Positions 1-9,633 are shown, counted from the first letter of the stretch. The stretch: DNA of 64,000 nucleotides from Spirochaeta thermophila DSM 6192 (GCF_000147075.1 NC_014484.1:248001-312000), one strand, 5' to 3'. Program-made: numbers and translations. The notes: a model not told the origin generated them from the sequence alone.

Positions 1-2
1 AT

Positions 3-197
3 CTCCCCGAGGCGGTCCATGAGGCCTTGTATGCGGCCCTCGTCCGATTCGACTGGCAGGCCGAGGACAGGAAGATCATACTGGTGGGAGACGCACCTCC
101 TCATCCCAGACCCCGTGGGGCGGTCACCGAGGAGATGGTACGCCGGGAGGCGGAGAGGAAGAAGGTGCGGATCTACCCCGTGCTCCTCCCCCAGTAG
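3..197 (+). CDS. C-terminal end of a vWA-like domain protein (partial)
   Basis: Open reading frame entering from the left edge and ending at TAG 195-197; the last 64 codons are visible. The segment KIILVGDAPPHPRPRG followed by a basic helix and a final strand (VRIYPVLLPQ) looks like the second half of a von Willebrand factor A (Rossmann-like) domain, where an extended 'VGDAPPH' turn follows the fourth strand. The start, any signal peptide and the MIDAS motif lie outside the window, so location and function cannot be given. It converges with the lipoprotein gene that ends at 199, one base past its stop. Other Rossmann-type folds remain possible. Confidence 0.5.
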   Translation, partial: LPEAVHEALYAALVRFDWQAEDRKIILVGDAPPHPRPRGAVTEEMVRREAERKKVRIYPVLLPQ

Positions 198-198
198 G

Positions 199-612
199 TC
201 AGGAACCCTGTGCCTCCTGTTCGGCTTCCTTCTCCTGGATCCAGGAGAGGTGTTTCTCGGAGAGGACCTTGATCCAGAGGGGAAGCGAGGTTCCCTCCTG
301 CGTGTCATAGTAGGACAGGATGGTGAGGAAGAGGTCCTTCGCTTCTCCGTAGAGCCCCTGTTTGTAGTAGATGTGGGCGATCTCGTACTCCGCGGCGGCC
401 CGTCCCTCGAGATCGTCGGGATAGCGTTCGAGGACCGTCTGATAGTAGAGGAGCGCCGTCTGTTCGTCCCCCCGATCGACGGCCTCCTGTGCCCGCTGGA
501 AGAGCTCTTCCCGGGAAAGACCCTCGGGGATCTCGGGCGGGGTGCTCTTGCATGCACCTGTCGAGAGGATCGTGATCACAAGGACGCCGACCAGAAACGC
601 TGTACGCCGCAT
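199..612 (-). CDS. TPR-like lipoprotein
   Basis: A 137-residue protein with a type II signal peptide: basic MRR, a hydrophobic stretch and the lipobox STGAC, so Cys21 should be lipidated and the protein anchored to a membrane. The mature part holds at least two helical repeats of tetratricopeptide type (ERAQEAVDRGDEQTALLYYQ and AEYEIAHIYYKQGLYGEAKD are the clearest helices), ending in a charged tail. Such small TPR lipoproteins usually scaffold envelope complexes; nothing here identifies the partner. The start follows GGAGG with a six-base spacer. It lies 20 bases downstream of the cysteine-rich gene on the same strand, so the two are probably cotranscribed. Confidence 0.7.
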   Translation of the reverse strand: MRRTAFLVGVLVITILSTGACKSTPPEIPEGLSREELFQRAQEAVDRGDEQTALLYYQTVLERYPDDLEGRAAAEYEIAHIYYKQGLYGEAKDLFLTILSYYDTQEGTSLPLWIKVLSEKHLSWIQEKEAEQEAQGS

Positions 613-632
613 CGCATGCCTCCACCTGATGG

Positions 633-938
633 TTAGGATGAAATCTCGTAGGGGTCGTCCTGCACGGGAAGGGTCTTCTTGAGTTCCCTGAGAAACTCCT
701 CCTCGTCTCCCATCGGTTCATAGGCCTCACATTCCGTCATCACCCTTCTCATGACGGTGGAGAGGCGGTAGAGCTTCTCGGCACCCATCTTCTTCCTCCA
801 TTTGCCCGCAGCACAACGTACCCTGAGCAGGTACCCCCCTCCGGTTGGTTCTGCAGACACCTTGCAGTGAATGCAGTTTGCACAGTAGATCTTCTTCTTT
901 TTCTCTCTGGATGAGAGAGTGGAACCCGACTTTCCCAT
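633..938 (-). CDS. small cysteine-rich protein, spirochaete type, unknown function
   Basis: About 101 residues. The N-terminal third is basic (SSREKKKKIYCANCIHCKV) with closely spaced cysteines C-x2-C-x2-C and another cysteine about 20 residues on (RVRCAAGKW), suggesting a small metal-binding (zinc) domain; the rest is helical and charged. I know similar short Cys-rich proteins from spirochaetes but no function. The reading frame could extend upstream to 971, but the ATG at 938 is preceded by AAGGGGGGAGG and has a promoter just upstream, so I prefer it; the GGAGG abuts the ATG, so the AAGGGG part may be what pairs. First gene of an operon with the TPR lipoprotein. Confidence 0.6.
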   Translation of the reverse strand: MGKSGSTLSSREKKKKIYCANCIHCKVSAEPTGGGYLLRVRCAAGKWRKKMGAEKLYRLSTVMRRVMTECEAYEPMGDEEEFLRELKKTLPVQDDPYEISS

Positions 939-958
939 CCTCCCCCCTTGGCACCGGT

Positions 959-988
959 ATACTACTATCATCGTGGTTTACCGGTCAA
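959..988 (-). promoter_or_regulatory. promoter of the cysteine-rich/TPR lipoprotein operon
   Basis: On the minus strand TTGACC (983-988) and TAGTAT (959-964) are separated by 18 bases, giving a start about 14 bases before the ATG at 938. Confidence 0.45.
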
Positions 989-1006
989 TAGTTTAGATAT
1001 ATCTCT

Positions 1007-1034
1007 TTTACATGTAACGAGCTTCTGATATACT
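1007..1034 (+). promoter_or_regulatory. promoter of the DUF554 gene, apparently leaderless
   Basis: TTTACA (1007-1012), 16-base spacer, TATACT (1029-1034). The ATG at 1042 begins eight bases after the -10 box, so the predicted transcription start is 1041-1042. No Shine-Dalgarno sequence lies between the -10 box and the ATG. Confidence 0.55.
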
Positions 1035-1041
1035 ACGCTTC

Positions 1042-1728
1042 ATGATAGCGACGTTCGTGAACATGGTGACGGTGATCGTGGGATCCCTGCTGGGGCTTCT
1101 GTTCCATGCGAGGATCTCGGAGGACTTCAAAAAGGTGGTCTACCAGGGGGTGGGGATCTTCACCCTGGTGATCGGGTTGAGCATGGCCCTCGAGAGCCAG
1201 CGGGTGCTCTGGATGGCCCTTTCCCTCGTCGCGGGAGGGATCCTCGGCACGTGGTGGGACATAGAGGGAGGGATCTACCGCTTCGGGGAGTTCCTCAAGC
1301 GCAGGGTGGCGCGGGCGGAGGGTGAGAGTACCTTCGCCTCGGGGTTCCTCGACGCCTCCATCCTGTTCTGCGTGGGTGCCATGACCCTGGTGGGGGCCTT
1401 CAAGGCCGGGACCGAGGGGGATTACACCCTCCTCCTCACCAAGTCGGTGATGGACGGCTTCATGGCCATCCTCCTCACCGCGGCCCTGGGGATGGGGGTG
1501 GCCTTCTCCGCCCTCACCATACTGGTGTATCAGGGGGGGCTCACCCTGCTCTCGGGGTTCCTCCAGCCTCTCGTCACGGAGACGATCCTCAATGAGGTGA
1601 CAGGGGTGGGAGGGGCCATGGTGATGATGATAGGTCTCAACCTCCTGGGAGTGACCAGGATCAAGACCGGCAACTTCTTTCCCGCCCTCATCCTGGTGGT
1701 CCCCCTCTGTTTCGTGCCCTGGTTTTGA
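1042..1728 (+). CDS. DUF554 family membrane protein
   Basis: A 228-residue polytopic membrane protein (about six or seven hydrophobic segments) of the DUF554/YdfK type. The N-terminal signature MIATFVNMVTVIVGSLLGLL, the glycine-rich GGILGTWWDIEGG turn and the segment FCVGAMTLVGAFKAGTEGDY are characteristic. Function in the family is unknown; it is probably an inner-membrane transporter or channel-like protein. It is a single-gene unit: its own promoter places the RNA start at the ATG, and a hairpin shared with the convergent homoserine dehydrogenase gene follows the stop. Confidence 0.85.
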   Translation: MIATFVNMVTVIVGSLLGLLFHARISEDFKKVVYQGVGIFTLVIGLSMALESQRVLWMALSLVAGGILGTWWDIEGGIYRFGEFLKRRVARAEGESTFASGFLDASILFCVGAMTLVGAFKAGTEGDYTLLLTKSVMDGFMAILLTAALGMGVAFSALTILVYQGGLTLLSGFLQPLVTETILNEVTGVGGAMVMMIGLNLLGVTRIKTGNFFPALILVVPLCFVPWF

Positions 1729-1743
1729 TGGTTGTATGTGGAA

Positions 1744-1768
1744 GGGGGCGAGGGGTTCCCTCGCCCCC
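1744..1768. terminator. bidirectional hairpin between DUF554 gene and hom
   Basis: Perfect 11-bp stem GGGGGCGAGGG / CCCTCGCCCCC with a three-base loop. It touches the last base of the hom stop codon. There is no U-run on either side, so termination efficiency is uncertain. Confidence 0.6.
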
Positions 1769-3090
1769 TATCCTATGGACTCTTCGTGTTCGTCCACGAT
1801 GGGGATGATGACGGGTCGCTCGTGTACCGTGGGAAGGTTCCCTATGCGGTCCGCCGCCTCCTGAACACGGGCTTCTCCCACCGTGTGGGTGATGATCACG
1901 ATGGGCACGTGGTTCGTGCTCCTGCCCTCGGGGACTTCCTTCTGGAGCACGGAGGAGATGCTGATGTCGTGCTCTCCCAGGATACCGGTGATCCGGGCGA
2001 GGACACCGGGACGGTCTTCCACCATGATGCGGAGATAGAACCGCGAGATGGTGGCCTCGAGGGGGAGGTATGTCGGAGGAGTCCCCCTGTCGGGCCAGAG
2101 GGGGAGGGCCTGGAACAGCCGGGGATAGGTGCCCGTCACCAGGGCCACGATGTCGGCCACGATGGCGGAGGCGGTGGGACGGGAGCCGGCGCCCCTCCCG
2201 TAGTACATGGTGTGGCCTGTCGCATGGCCGTAGACGCTCACGGCGTTGAACGAGCCGGAGACCCACGCGAGGGGGTGTTCGGTGGAGATGAAGGAGGGTC
2301 TCACCACCAGAGAGAGACCCCCTTCCTCCCGTCTCGCCACGGCGAGGAGCTTCATCACGTATCCGAGCTCTCGACCGTAGGTGATGTCGAGGAGCTCGAG
2401 CCTGTGGATACCCTGCACGGGGACGGCGTTGAGATCGACTCTGCAACCGAAGGCGAGCGATGCCATGATGGTGAGTTTGTGTGCGGAGTCCATGCCCGAG
2501 ACGTCGAGGGTGGGGTCTGCCTCTGCAAAACCCTGTTCCTGCGCCTCTTTCAAGGCCGCTTCATAGGGTATCCCCTCTCCTATCATGCGGGTGAGAATGT
2601 AGTTGCAGGTGCCGTTCACGATGCCGTAGAGGGCGTCGATGCGGTTGGCGATGAGGCCGTCGTAGAGGGCGCGGATGATCGGGATCCCTCCTCCACAGCT
2701 TGCCTCGAAGGCGACGGCCACTCCATGCTCCCTCGCGAGGCGCAGGAGGTCGGGGCCGTGGTGCGCGAGGAGGGCCTTGTTCGCGGTGACCACGTGTTTG
2801 CCCGCCTTGAGGGCCTCCTCGGTGATGGTCTTCGCTACACCGGTGCCGCCCACGAGCTCCACGACGATCTCCACCTCGGGGTCTGCGAGGGCCTTCCGGT
2901 AGTCGTCGCAGAAGAGGCGCTCGTCGAGGCCCAGGGCGCGCGCCCGGGAGAAGTCCCTGTCCACGACATAGGCGAGATGGAGGTGTCGACCGGTCCTCTG
3001 TGCGAGAAGATCCGCATCCTTCGTGAGGAGGGCGGCCACGCCGCTCCCCACCGTGCCGCAACCTATGAGGGCGATCTTGTGTCGGTCCAT
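1768..3090 (-). CDS. hom: homoserine dehydrogenase with C-terminal ACT domain
   Basis: A 440-residue enzyme reducing aspartate semialdehyde to homoserine with NAD(P)H, the branch point to threonine and methionine. The N-terminal dinucleotide fold begins IALIGCGTVGSGVA; the catalytic domain has the family signatures VVTANKALLAHHG, SCGGGIPIIRAL and NGTCNYILTRM. A C-terminal ACT domain (from about residue 350, VEDRPGVLARITGILGEHDI) suggests allosteric feedback, usually by threonine. The start at 3090 is set by AAGGAG five bases upstream. Monocistronic; ends in a hairpin shared with the DUF554 gene. Homoserine also feeds the methionine route completed by MetH, encoded elsewhere in this window. 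Confidence 0.95.
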   Translation of the reverse strand: MDRHKIALIGCGTVGSGVAALLTKDADLLAQRTGRHLHLAYVVDRDFSRARALGLDERLFCDDYRKALADPEVEIVVELVGGTGVAKTITEEALKAGKHVVTANKALLAHHGPDLLRLAREHGVAVAFEASCGGGIPIIRALYDGLIANRIDALYGIVNGTCNYILTRMIGEGIPYEAALKEAQEQGFAEADPTLDVSGMDSAHKLTIMASLAFGCRVDLNAVPVQGIHRLELLDITYGRELGYVMKLLAVARREEGGLSLVVRPSFISTEHPLAWVSGSFNAVSVYGHATGHTMYYGRGAGSRPTASAIVADIVALVTGTYPRLFQALPLWPDRGTPPTYLPLEATISRFYLRIMVEDRPGVLARITGILGEHDISISSVLQKEVPEGRSTNHVPIVIITHTVGEARVQEAADRIGNLPTVHERPVIIPIVDEHEESIG

Positions 3091-3110
3091 AGCTGCTCCT
3101 TGGTGCCGGT

Positions 3111-3140
3111 ATGGTACGGGCAACCTCGTGGAGGTGTCAA
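3111..3140 (-). promoter_or_regulatory. promoter of hom
   Basis: TTGACA (3135-3140), 18-base spacer, TACCAT (3111-3116) on the minus strand, about 20 bases ahead of the ATG. Confidence 0.5.
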
Positions 3141-3185
3141 TATCGGCGGTGGCCGCATGACCGGGTTGCATGGTAGAGTAGGGGC

Positions 3186-4073
3186 ATGAAGCGTGCGGTC
3201 TATCCTGTATCGGCGTTGAAGAGGAGACTCCCCGAGGCGGAGATCTGGGAGGAGCCTTCCCTCCCTTCCGAGGGTGCGCTCCGAAGGGGGGTGGTCCCCC
3301 CGCTCCTCTGGGCCCCTGACGGGCTCGTGTGGAGCGGGGCCCTCTGCGATCGTCTCCGGGAGGCGGGGTGGAAGGAGATCCCCGTGGTACTGCTCGAGGG
3401 GGAGGAGGCACGTCCCCTCAACCGGATCACGGCCGCCTTGGAGTGCGAGAACAGGGCAGGGGCCTACACCTGGGAGGAACAGGCGCATATCTACGAGCTC
3501 TGCAGGACCTACGGCCTCCTCGAGGAGGCGGAGCGGATCGTCCCTCTCGTGGTTCCGGGCAAGCGCGATTTCTCCCACGTGGAGCGTTACCTGTCCCTTC
3601 CTGCGTCGTTCAGGGAGATGGTCCGTGAGGGCAAGGTGGATCTCAAGACGGCCTGGGAGGTGAGGGATCTCCCGGATCCGGTGGGAGGGCTCGTTTCCTA
3701 CTATCCCCACAGGATGACCTTCTCGGAAAGGAGACAGATCCTCGTGATGCTGGCCGAGATCGTCCGGCGGGAGGGGCTCGACGAGCGTGCGGCGATGCAC
3801 CGCGCGGGGGAACTGCTCGCGTCGCCCAAACCCCTCGAAGCGGTGCGGAGGGCCCGTTTCCCACGCCTCGCCGGCATGGAGGATTCCTTCACTGCGTCGA
3901 GGCGAAGGCTCCTCGACGGTACCGGGGTGGCACTGGAGGCGCCCCCGGGATTCGAGGGGCATTCCCTGAGGGTGAGTTTCCGGTTCTCCTCCCGTACGGA
4001 GTTTGCGCGGAGGATGAAGGCGCTCTCGAAACTCGAGGAGCATCTGGATGAGTTCCTTTCGTTCCTTGGCTGA
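3186..4073 (+). CDS. ParB-like protein (nuclease-like N-domain plus KorB/HTH-like region)
   Basis: A 295-residue protein. Residues about 1-80 are a ParB/Srx-like alpha-beta domain (VSALKRRLPE..., DGLVWSGALCDRLREAGWKEIPVVLLEG) with the usual R-rich strand order but no obvious GERR box. Residues 80-165 look like the ParB helix-turn-helix region (LECENRAGAYTWEEQAHIY, then HVERYLSLPASFREMVREGK and KVDLKTAWEVRDLP). The C-terminus is helical and charged. It is not the chromosome-partition ParB in context: no ParA neighbour, and its 3' end overlaps the radical SAM gene by 26 bases. Translational coupling suggests the two act together, with this protein perhaps giving DNA binding. The latter is inference. 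Confidence 0.65.
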   Translation: MKRAVYPVSALKRRLPEAEIWEEPSLPSEGALRRGVVPPLLWAPDGLVWSGALCDRLREAGWKEIPVVLLEGEEARPLNRITAALECENRAGAYTWEEQAHIYELCRTYGLLEEAERIVPLVVPGKRDFSHVERYLSLPASFREMVREGKVDLKTAWEVRDLPDPVGGLVSYYPHRMTFSERRQILVMLAEIVRREGLDERAAMHRAGELLASPKPLEAVRRARFPRLAGMEDSFTASRRRLLDGTGVALEAPPGFEGHSLRVSFRFSSRTEFARRMKALSKLEEHLDEFLSFLG

Positions 4074-5136
4074 GATCGGTCACGTCTACGTAGAGCGGGG
4101 CGCGCTCTCCCTCCCTGCAGTTGAGCGGGCGAGGGAGTCCCTCGCAGGGGCCTCGTGGCACGTGGTGGAAGGGAAGGAGGAGATACCTCCCGAAGACCTC
4201 AACAGCAGGACGCTCTTCCTCACCCGGCCGAAGGGGAGGATCGTCGGGCGGTGTCCCGGGTCACGAGGGCACGTGTGCTGCAACTACCTCACGGTGGACC
4301 TCTACGTGGGATGCCCGCTCGGCTGTTCCTACTGTGTGATGAGGGGATATCTCAACTTCTCCCCGCTGGTGGTGCACGTGGATCCTCGACCCGCCGTGGA
4401 GGAGCTGGTGCGGCTCGCGGAGACCCATCCCGACCGGCCGATACGGGTGGGCACGGGTGAGGTGGGGGATTCGCTATTCCTCGACCCTGTGTTCAGGCTC
4501 TCGGAGGAGTTCATCCAGGCTCTCGCCCCTTATCCCCATGTGAGCTTCGAGCTGAAGACCAAGACCGCGTCGGTGGATCACCTGCTCGGGGTGACTCCCA
4601 AGGGACGGGCCGTGGTGGGATTCTCCCTCAATCCTCCCCGGGTGGTGGCGGAAGAGGAAGGAGCCGCTGCTCCGCTGGAGGAACGTCTCGAGGCGGCGGG
4701 GAAGGCCCTTGATGCCGGATTCCGCCTCTCCTTCCATTTCGACCCCGTCTTTCGTTTTCCCGGCTGGGAGGATGCCTATGCCCGGGTGGTGAAGGCCCTC
4801 GCCTCGTTCCCGGCCGAGCGGATCGCATGGGTGAGTCTGGGGACCATCCGGTACCTGCCGGCCCTGAAGGAGAGGATGGCGGGGCGCCCCTATCTCTACG
4901 ACGAGTTCGTCCTCTCCCGGGACGGCAAGTTCAGGTACCTCCAGTCGATGAGGGTGGAGGTGTACCGGCGGATGAGGGACCTCGTCACGGGTATCTGGCC
5001 CGGGGTCCCCGTGTACCTGTGCATGGAGAGCGCCGCGGTCTGGTACCGCGTATTCGGTGCGCTCCCCCAGAAAATTCCCGGGCTTTGGGCTATATTTGAG
5101 AGGGTAGCACTCTCAGGAGAAAGGGGGAAGCGATGA
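4048..5136 (+). CDS. spore photoproduct lyase-like radical SAM enzyme
   Basis: A 362-residue radical S-adenosylmethionine protein. The cluster motif GCPLGCSYC supplies Cys89, Cys93 and Cys96 in the C-x3-C-x2-C spacing typical of spore photoproduct lyase, not the common C-x3-C-x2-C with aromatic before the last Cys alone; flanking VGTGEVGDSLFLDP, FELKTKTASVDHLL and GFSLNPPRVV match that family too. In Bacillus the enzyme reverses a UV thymine dimer formed in spores; spirochaetes do not sporulate, so the substrate here is unknown (perhaps another DNA lesion). The start at 4048 has GAGGAG seven bases upstream and overlaps the ParB-like gene; its stop overlaps the next ATG (ATGA). Confidence 0.85.
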   Translation: MSSFRSLAEIGHVYVERGALSLPAVERARESLAGASWHVVEGKEEIPPEDLNSRTLFLTRPKGRIVGRCPGSRGHVCCNYLTVDLYVGCPLGCSYCVMRGYLNFSPLVVHVDPRPAVEELVRLAETHPDRPIRVGTGEVGDSLFLDPVFRLSEEFIQALAPYPHVSFELKTKTASVDHLLGVTPKGRAVVGFSLNPPRVVAEEEGAAAPLEERLEAAGKALDAGFRLSFHFDPVFRFPGWEDAYARVVKALASFPAERIAWVSLGTIRYLPALKERMAGRPYLYDEFVLSRDGKFRYLQSMRVEVYRRMRDLVTGIWPGVPVYLCMESAAVWYRVFGALPQKIPGLWAIFERVALSGERGKR

Positions 5137-6197
5137 AACGTATGGTGCTCGTGTCCCTGCTCGTATGGGTGGGCCTGTATGCCGCGGGCTCCGAGGTGGG
5201 TATGGTGAGCTATGTGGAAGGCGAGGTGGTGCTCCTCAGAGAGGACAGGGAGCCTCTCCCGGTGGACTTCGGGATGGAGGTGCGAGAGTACGACCTCATA
5301 AGGACGGGGGACGACGGGTACGTGGTGGTGGACTTCCTGGAGGAGGGGGGCATATCCGGTTCGGTGGAGATACGGCCGGGAAGCGTGTTCCAGGTGGTGC
5401 GCGAGGAAGAGGAGAAGACCACGGCCATGGAACTCTTCGCCGGTCAGGTCTTCCTGAAGGTGAAGCGGCTCGCGGGCACCGACGAGGTGGTGGTGCGTAC
5501 CGAGGGTGCGGCGATGGGGGTACGGGGGACGGAGTTCGAGGTGATCACCTCCGCGGGGGGCGATCTCCTGGTGGTCTGTACCGAAGGGAGGGTGGCGTGC
5601 CGGACTGGGGAGGGAGAGACCGCCTTCGCCGAGCCGGGTAAGGCCGTGGAGCGCCGGGTGGGGGAACGGCTGAGAACCGTGCTCTTCCGGCTCGCCGAGG
5701 CCGAGGACCTCAAGCGGAACTGGCTCACCGAGCGGATGGAGGCCTTCAGGGCCAACGCACCCCGCGTCTTTTCGCTCTATGCCCGCCTCTATCGGGAGAG
5801 GAAGGGGGCCTTCGATGAGGCCTACAGGGATCTCCTCAGGAGGCAGGAGGTGGTGAACGAGTGGATACGGCGCTACAAGCAGGGGAGGCTTTCTGAAGGG
5901 GGACCCGAGGCCTTACGGGAACGCAAGGAGCTTGCGGGGGTCATGCTCCGATTGAGGAAGGAACTGTTCCTCTTCTCGCGCGTCTACTACAGGTTGGTCG
6001 AGCTGGTGTCGTACTACCACGAGGGAGTGGGGCACGGCAGGCTCGATACCGGCGAGGGGATAGGGAGCTTCGTCGCACAGGTGGAGAAAGAGGCGAGGGA
6101 GCTGGCCTCGAGGCTCCAGTACGTGCGGTTCGTCATGTTCCTCTTTGAACAGCGGGGACGTTCGCTCCTGGGCGAGTCGCTCCTCTTCGAGGACTAA
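5133..6197 (+). CDS. exported FecR-domain protein
   Basis: A 354-residue protein with a cleavable signal peptide (MKRMVLVSLLVWVGLYAAGS). Residues about 22-170 form a FecR-type beta domain (VSYVEGEVVLLRE, FGMEVREYDLIRTGDDGYVVV, VVRTEGAAMGVRGTEFEV, CTEGRVACRTG). The remaining half is helical and rich in Arg/Glu with likely coiled coil. FecR domains bind ligands or partner proteins at the cell surface or periplasm; there is no FecI-like sigma factor nearby, so regulatory signalling is unlikely. The ATG overlaps the preceding TGA, making it the third gene of the ParB-like/radical SAM operon, an odd partner for DNA repair genes. Followed by a hairpin. Confidence 0.8.
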   Translation: MKRMVLVSLLVWVGLYAAGSEVGMVSYVEGEVVLLREDREPLPVDFGMEVREYDLIRTGDDGYVVVDFLEEGGISGSVEIRPGSVFQVVREEEEKTTAMELFAGQVFLKVKRLAGTDEVVVRTEGAAMGVRGTEFEVITSAGGDLLVVCTEGRVACRTGEGETAFAEPGKAVERRVGERLRTVLFRLAEAEDLKRNWLTERMEAFRANAPRVFSLYARLYRERKGAFDEAYRDLLRRQEVVNEWIRRYKQGRLSEGGPEALRERKELAGVMLRLRKELFLFSRVYYRLVELVSYYHEGVGHGRLDTGEGIGSFVAQVEKEARELASRLQYVRFVMFLFEQRGRSLLGESLLFED

Positions 6198-6222
6198 AAT
6201 GAGGGGTGCGCCTATGGAGAAA

Positions 6223-6244
6223 GGGGCTGCCGTACGGCAGCCCC
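6223..6244. terminator. bidirectional hairpin after the FecR gene and the ABC ATPase gene
   Basis: Near-perfect palindrome: GGGGCTGCC / GGCAGCCCC, 9-bp stem with a GTAC centre, between convergent stops at 6197 and 6264. On the minus strand it is followed by TTTCTCC, a weak U-tract. Confidence 0.65.
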
Positions 6245-6263
6245 GTCGGTTTGAAGGGTAGGT

Positions 6264-7361
<1,098 letters not shown>

Positions 7362-7430
7362 ACGAACCTCCGATAGGTATATCTTATCGTTCCCATGATA
7401 CGGTATGGCGGAGGATTTGTCAAACAATTC

Positions 7431-8615
7431 TCACGGGGAGAGGGGTTTCCCGGCTTCCCCTTCGAGTGCCGCCTCGAGCCAGGGGAGGAATGATTCGGCG
7501 TAGAACCGTCTCACCTCTTCACGGGGAGGGGGGGTGAAGAGGATGGCGTTCGGGGGTGGGATCTCTCCTGCGAGTCGGGGGTGGATGCGCGGGAGGATGC
7601 CTTCACTCACCTCCACGAGGCTGCTCAGGCCTCCCGCGAGGCCGAAAAAGGGGATCCCCGTACGGCCCAGGTGGGCGAGGATCTCTTCCTGTCCCTCGGG
7701 GCTGAGGAGCCATCGGAGGAAGTGCTCGGCGGTATCGCGGTGGGGGGCATCTCTCAGTATGGAGGCGGTGGTCACGGGGGGAATGGCCGGCACCCGTCCC
7801 CGATGGGAGAGGTAGACGAAATCGAGGGAGGATCGGGCCTCCTCCGGTATCATGAAGAAGGTCGCGAGGGAGAGGTATACCATGGTAGCCCTCCCCTGGC
7901 GGAGGTTCTCTGCAGGGGGGAGGGTGAGGTAGCGTTCCCTGTAATGGACGACCTCCCGATGGGAGATGCCGGCCCGGTTATACCAGGAGGTCAGAAAGTC
8001 CATGAATCCTTCGAGCGAGCGCTGGTCCCATATGATCTTCCCGCCGGGGCCGAGGAGGAAGGTGACGTCGAAGAGGGGCAGGTAGTGTTCCACCCACGAG
8101 GGTGCGAGCCCCGGGAAGAATCCGATGCGGGTGATGGCGCCCCTCCTCGTGGTGGTATGGTCTGCGCTCAGTTCGATGATGGTCTCGAGATCGGTGAGGG
8201 AACCGGGTTGGAGCTCGGTGAGGGACGCACTCTCATAGGCAAGCACGGGAAGAGAGAACGAGAGGGGATACCGGATGAGGGTGCTGCCGTTGCCCAGGGC
8301 CGCGAGGATACCGGGATAGAACGAATCCGGGTCACACAGGGGGTTCTCCGCTCCCGGAGGATAGGGGAAGAGCCTGGAGGCCGGGAGGGTTTCTTCCGAG
8401 ATGACGAGGTCGATGTCGCGGTAGCGTGAGAGGCCTTCCTCGAGCGAGGGAGCATAGAGGACCTCGATGTGGTCGTGAGAATAGGTGCGATGGAAGGCCT
8501 CCACCCACAGGGTGGTCTCCGGGATCGTGGTGAGGAGACGGGCCGAGAAATCCACGGTGGTCTCGCATCCTATGAAGGAAAACACGATGAGGAGGAAGAG
8601 GAGCACGCCTCTCAT
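7431..8615 (-). CDS. extracellular solute-binding lipoprotein
   Basis: A 394-residue protein with a type II signal peptide and lipobox FIGC (Cys17 lipidated). The body follows the two-lobed ABC solute-binding fold: 'VEAFHRTYSHDHIEVLY' near the N-terminus, YPLSFSLPVLAYESASL at the hinge, and late helices HFLRWLLSPEGQEEILAHLG typical of family 1 (sugar) binding proteins. Ligand unknown. It precedes the UgpC-type ATPase gene, yet no permease gene is adjacent. Expression starts from a near-consensus promoter whose predicted start coincides with the ATG; GAGG ends two bases before the ATG, too close to act as a normal ribosome site. Confidence 0.75.
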   Translation of the reverse strand: MRGVLLFLLIVFSFIGCETTVDFSARLLTTIPETTLWVEAFHRTYSHDHIEVLYAPSLEEGLSRYRDIDLVISEETLPASRLFPYPPGAENPLCDPDSFYPGILAALGNGSTLIRYPLSFSLPVLAYESASLTELQPGSLTDLETIIELSADHTTTRRGAITRIGFFPGLAPSWVEHYLPLFDVTFLLGPGGKIIWDQRSLEGFMDFLTSWYNRAGISHREVVHYRERYLTLPPAENLRQGRATMVYLSLATFFMIPEEARSSLDFVYLSHRGRVPAIPPVTTASILRDAPHRDTAEHFLRWLLSPEGQEEILAHLGRTGIPFFGLAGGLSSLVEVSEGILPRIHPRLAGEIPPPNAILFTPPPREEVRRFYAESFLPWLEAALEGEAGKPLSP

Positions 8616-8621
8616 GGCCTC

Positions 8622-8650
8622 ACTCTAGAGACGGTGCACGCTCTTGTCAA
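8622..8650 (-). promoter_or_regulatory. promoter of the solute-binding lipoprotein gene, apparently leaderless
   Basis: TTGACA (8645-8650), 17-base spacer, TAGAGT (8622-8627) on the minus strand. Six bases separate the -10 box from the ATG at 8615, placing the RNA start on the A of the start codon. Confidence 0.6.
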
Positions 8651-8676
8651 TCCGTGGTGTATGGGTGACTATTGAG

Positions 8677-9633
8677 ATGATGGGAAACCGAGAAGGACTG
8701 CGATACCGCTCGTTCTCGCGTTATCTCAAGGAACGCTTCGGCGGGATGGTCTACCGGGTGGGAGTCGATGCGGGATTCTCCTGCCCCCATCGGGACTCGA
8801 GGGAGGGACGGGGGTGCGCCTTCTGCGATGTGGAGGGGTCCCGGGCTCCCTATCTCGGTGATGTCCGGGGGCTCGAGGAGCAGGTGCGGCGGGCCAAGGG
8901 GTTCCTGAAGGCGCGCTACGGGGCCTCGCGGTTCCTGCTCTACTTCCAGGCGTACACCAATACGTACGGCCCGGTGGAGGAGCTCCGGAGGGTGTACGAG
9001 GCGGGGCTCGCGGCGGATGAGGGGGAATGGGTGGGGCTGATCGTCTCTACCCGACCGGACTGCCTTCCCGACGAGGTGCTCGACCTCCTCGCTTCCTACA
9101 AGGCGCGGGGCCTCGAGGTGTGGGTGGAGCTGGGGCTCCAGTCCGCCTTCGACGAGACGCTCAGGCGGATACGGCGGGGGCACACCGTGGCCCAGTGGGA
9201 GGATGCGGTGCGGCGGGCAGGTGAGGCCGGGCTCCTCCGCGCGGCCCATCTCATCGCAGGCCTCCCCGGGGAGGGGCGGGAGGAGTTCTGGGAGAGCGCC
9301 CGGTTCGTGGCCGAATCCGGAGTGGAGGGGATCAAGTTCCACGATCTCCACCTCCCGGTGGGTGCACCCCTCTTCCGGGAGTACCTGAGGGGTGAGCTCT
9401 CCCTCCTCTCACGGGAGCGCTACCTGGACTACGTGATGGGAGCCCTGGAACGGATACGGCCCGAGATGGTGGTGATGCGGCTCGTCACCGACACCCCGCC
9501 TGAGAGGAGGGGGATGCCGAGACACTACATGCCCAAGGGCCGGTTCTTGAGGAGGCTCGAGGATGAGATGAGGAGGAGGGGGACACGGCAGGGGAGGCTG
9601 TGGGTTGAAGCCGGGGGGAGAAATACGAGGTGA
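8677..9633 (+). CDS. radical SAM protein, YhcC family
   Basis: About 318 residues. The cluster-binding stretch [17 protein letters not shown] has the long first spacing and C-x2-C end typical of the YhcC/TIGR01212 family; other marks are [39 protein letters not shown] and [20 protein letters not shown]. Family members bind one or two Fe-S clusters; the reaction is not established. Two ATGs occur in tandem (8677, 8680); neither has a ribosome site, and a divergent promoter (TTGTCA 8644-8649, 17 bases, GACTAT 8667-8672) would start RNA at about 8679, favouring a leaderless message beginning at the second ATG. Confidence 0.85.
   Translation: MMGNREGLRYRSFSRYLKERFGGMVYRVGVDAGFSCPHRDSREGRGCAFCDVEGSRAPYLGDVRGLEEQVRRAKGFLKARYGASRFLLYFQAYTNTYGPVEELRRVYEAGLAADEGEWVGLIVSTRPDCLPDEVLDLLASYKARGLEVWVELGLQSAFDETLRRIRRGHTVAQWEDAVRRAGEAGLLRAAHLIAGLPGEGREEFWESARFVAESGVEGIKFHDLHLPVGAPLFREYLRGELSLLSRERYLDYVMGALERIRPEMVVMRLVTDTPPERRGMPRHYMPKGRFLRRLEDEMRRRGTRQGRLWVEAGGRNTR

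Noticed and set aside
3186-4073. Chromosome partition ParB
   Set aside because: No ParA, no parS-like palindrome and no origin-type neighbours; the gene is coupled to a radical SAM enzyme.
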